Shown here: positions 4,832 through 5,657 of the stretch, piece after piece
How positions within the stretch are numbered: the first letter of the stretch is position 1
How the letters are laid out: the number at the start of each line of letters is the position of its first letter
Assembly (NCBI GenBank): GCA_014800065.1
Contig: JAAVGX010000048.1
Location: 1-5,657, forward strand
DNA from: Bacteroidales bacterium
Lineage (GTDB): Bacteria > Bacteroidota > Bacteroidia > Bacteroidales > Muribaculaceae
Direction: 5' to 3'
DNA: 5,657 nt
Program-made: the position numbers and the translations under genes
The notes under the pieces: generated by a model
What the model was told of the DNA's origin: nothing
What the model saw: the letters and a program-made list of their open reading frames with translations, nothing else
Databases searched by the model: none

Positions 4832-5476
4832 TTAATATTCAGTATCTGCAATTATGACATTGATTTTGTTGAAGTTGATCATAAACTTAGACATGATGTT
4901 TCGGATATCGCGTTCATAATCTTCATGGTTATAATTGACGGTATCGACAATGGCCGGCGCATAGACATTGGTCTGGTCAATCGACTCCAGATAATCATCA
5001 TTGTACTTTTTGCCATTATCCTCATTATCCCATAATAGAGCATTGTTCCATAGCATACGATTCTCCCACAAGCCGGTATTGATGCAGGTGAGATTCATAT
5101 TCATACTCACCAGAGGCTCTGTATCAACGCTCCATCTAAGCGCATTATCCCAGTGTAGGCCGTTTCTCCAAACATTACTACTGAAGCAAGATAAGGATTC
5201 ATTTATACCCTGGGTGATGAAAAAGCTATCGTTTTCTTTGAGGAAATGAAACTGAAGGCGATACTTCAGATACCACTCCAATGATGATTTCTGAGCAGTT
5301 ATGTGACATTCGATATACCGTTGCAACGCCCACGCCTTAAATTGACTGTGAGCAGAAGCTATCGGACTGAGAATGGCTTGCAGGAGCGAGGAGATTTTCT
5401 TTCCCCTGGCCCAAAACGGCAATAATCGGCCGATCAACTTGGCATTATCAATATTGGCAAAATCAATGTTTATCAT
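4832..5476 (-). CDS. Tail/baseplate-like protein with Trp-rich repeat, 214 aa
   Basis: The N-terminal part (residues 1-90) is helical-looking, with LIGRLLPFWARGKKISSLL and then SLEWYLKYRLQFHFL, followed by a Gly/Asn turn. This resembles the layout of small phage tail or baseplate proteins that begin with a LLP-type helix. Residues 102-115 (VWRNGLHWDNALRW) and 136-149 (LWENRMLWNNALLW) are two copies of one motif, offset by 34 residues, with the tryptophans in register. The C-terminal part (about 160-214) is acidic and then ends in a beta-like strand. No signal peptide or membrane segment is seen. The start ATG overlaps the upstream gene's stop by four bases (ATGA), a strong sign of translational coupling and support for this start. 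The tail assignment is inferred from pattern and gene packing, not from a firm family match; a secreted or surface protein of unknown type is the alternative. Confidence 0.7.
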   Translation of the reverse strand: MINIDFANIDNAKLIGRLLPFWARGKKISSLLQAILSPIASAHSQFKAWALQRYIECHITAQKSSLEWYLKYRLQFHFLKENDSFFITQGINESLSCFSSNVWRNGLHWDNALRWSVDTEPLVSMNMNLTCINTGLWENRMLWNNALLWDNEDNGKKYNDDYLESIDQTNVYAPAIVDTVNYNHEDYERDIRNIMSKFMINFNKINVIIADTEY

Positions 5477-5657
5477 GCTTGGTCGAGAGAGGCTAAATAC
5501 TGGTCCATTTTTGAAGCTGCTACCAGTGTAAGGTTGTCACTATTGACGGTCATAACTGAATTTGTATCAAGTAGGCGAATGTAACCACTCTTTAACCTGA
5601 TACGATTATTCAGTTCAACTGGCTCATCATATTTCCTGTCAGTGGTATTGTATGAGC
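5473..5657 (-). CDS. C-terminal fragment of an unknown protein (partial)
   Basis: The last 60 residues and stop of a protein that begins beyond the right edge of the window are visible. The visible part is polar with alternating hydrophobics (ELNNRIRLKSGYIRLLD, then TVNSDNLTLVAASKMDQYL), suggesting beta structure and a final helix, and ends LDQA. It is too short to assign. The TGA at 5475-5473 overlaps the ATG of the next gene in an ATGA arrangement. The same stretch is also open in the next gene's frame, but the overlapping start and the natural amino-acid composition favour this reading. By position it should belong to the same putative structural operon. Confidence 0.6.
   Translation of the reverse strand, partial: SYNTTDRKYDEPVELNNRIRLKSGYIRLLDTNSVMTVNSDNLTLVAASKMDQYLASLDQA

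Noticed and set aside
4778..5249. ORFs on the + strand opposite the tail-like gene
   Set aside because: They are shorter, hydrophobic or low-complexity shadows of the coherent - strand gene, which has a coupled start.
1..5657. CRISPR arrays, tRNA or rRNA genes, IS ends
   Set aside because: No regularly spaced repeats, cloverleaf or rRNA-like sequence, transposase or flanking target duplications were seen.

Overview
The window reads as DNA from a Bacteroidota (probably Bacteroidales) organism, and most likely from a phage, prophage or other mobile element of such a host rather than core chromosome. The evidence for Bacteroidota is an exact match to the group's unusual promoter (TTTG, 20 bases, TAATTTTG) at 3597-3628 and start codons without consistent Shine-Dalgarno sites. 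The evidence for a phage or element is softer. A compact class II ribonucleotide reductase operon sits among unrecognised small genes, and it converges on an opposite-strand block of tightly packed genes whose content looks tail-like. No integrase, capsid, terminase or tail gene is identified with certainty.

Left part, + strand (1-3600). A 168-base leader has a strong hairpin (50-91) and degenerate copies of the translation start region. It is followed by a 66-residue single-pass membrane protein (169-369), an overlapping 131-residue unknown soluble protein (356-751), an adenosylcobalamin-type ribonucleotide reductase NrdJ (805-3072) and, 4 bases on, a small radical-SAM protein of the NrdG type (3077-3535). 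A terminator hairpin (3547-3599) ends the block. The spacing suggests one transcription unit devoted to deoxynucleotide supply. The pairing is odd: class II reductases make their own radical with cobalamin, whereas NrdG normally activates class III glycyl-radical enzymes.

Middle part (3597-4264). A Bacteroidales-type promoter starts inside the tail of the previous terminator. It drives a roughly 220-base untranslated stretch and then a 120-residue lipoprotein with a DUF4177-like domain (3857-4219). The untranslated stretch can adopt two strong, mutually exclusive folds. One is a long rod (3664-3790). The other is an 18-bp terminator-like hairpin followed directly by T residues (3735-3808). 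This is the architecture of an attenuator or riboswitch, or of a small RNA with its own promoter and terminator. It is the most interesting signal in the window.

Right part, - strand (4246-5657). Four genes read leftwards: the C-terminal end of an unknown protein (5473-5657), a 214-residue protein with a two-copy tryptophan-rich repeat that is tail/baseplate-like (4832-5476), an 82-residue Lys/Glu/Gln-rich protein (4565-4813), and a final basic protein (4246 to about 4569). The start of the last gene is unclear: the best candidate is an ATT codon sharing one base with the preceding stop, or else a frameshift. A bidirectional terminator (4231-4264) separates the two convergent blocks.
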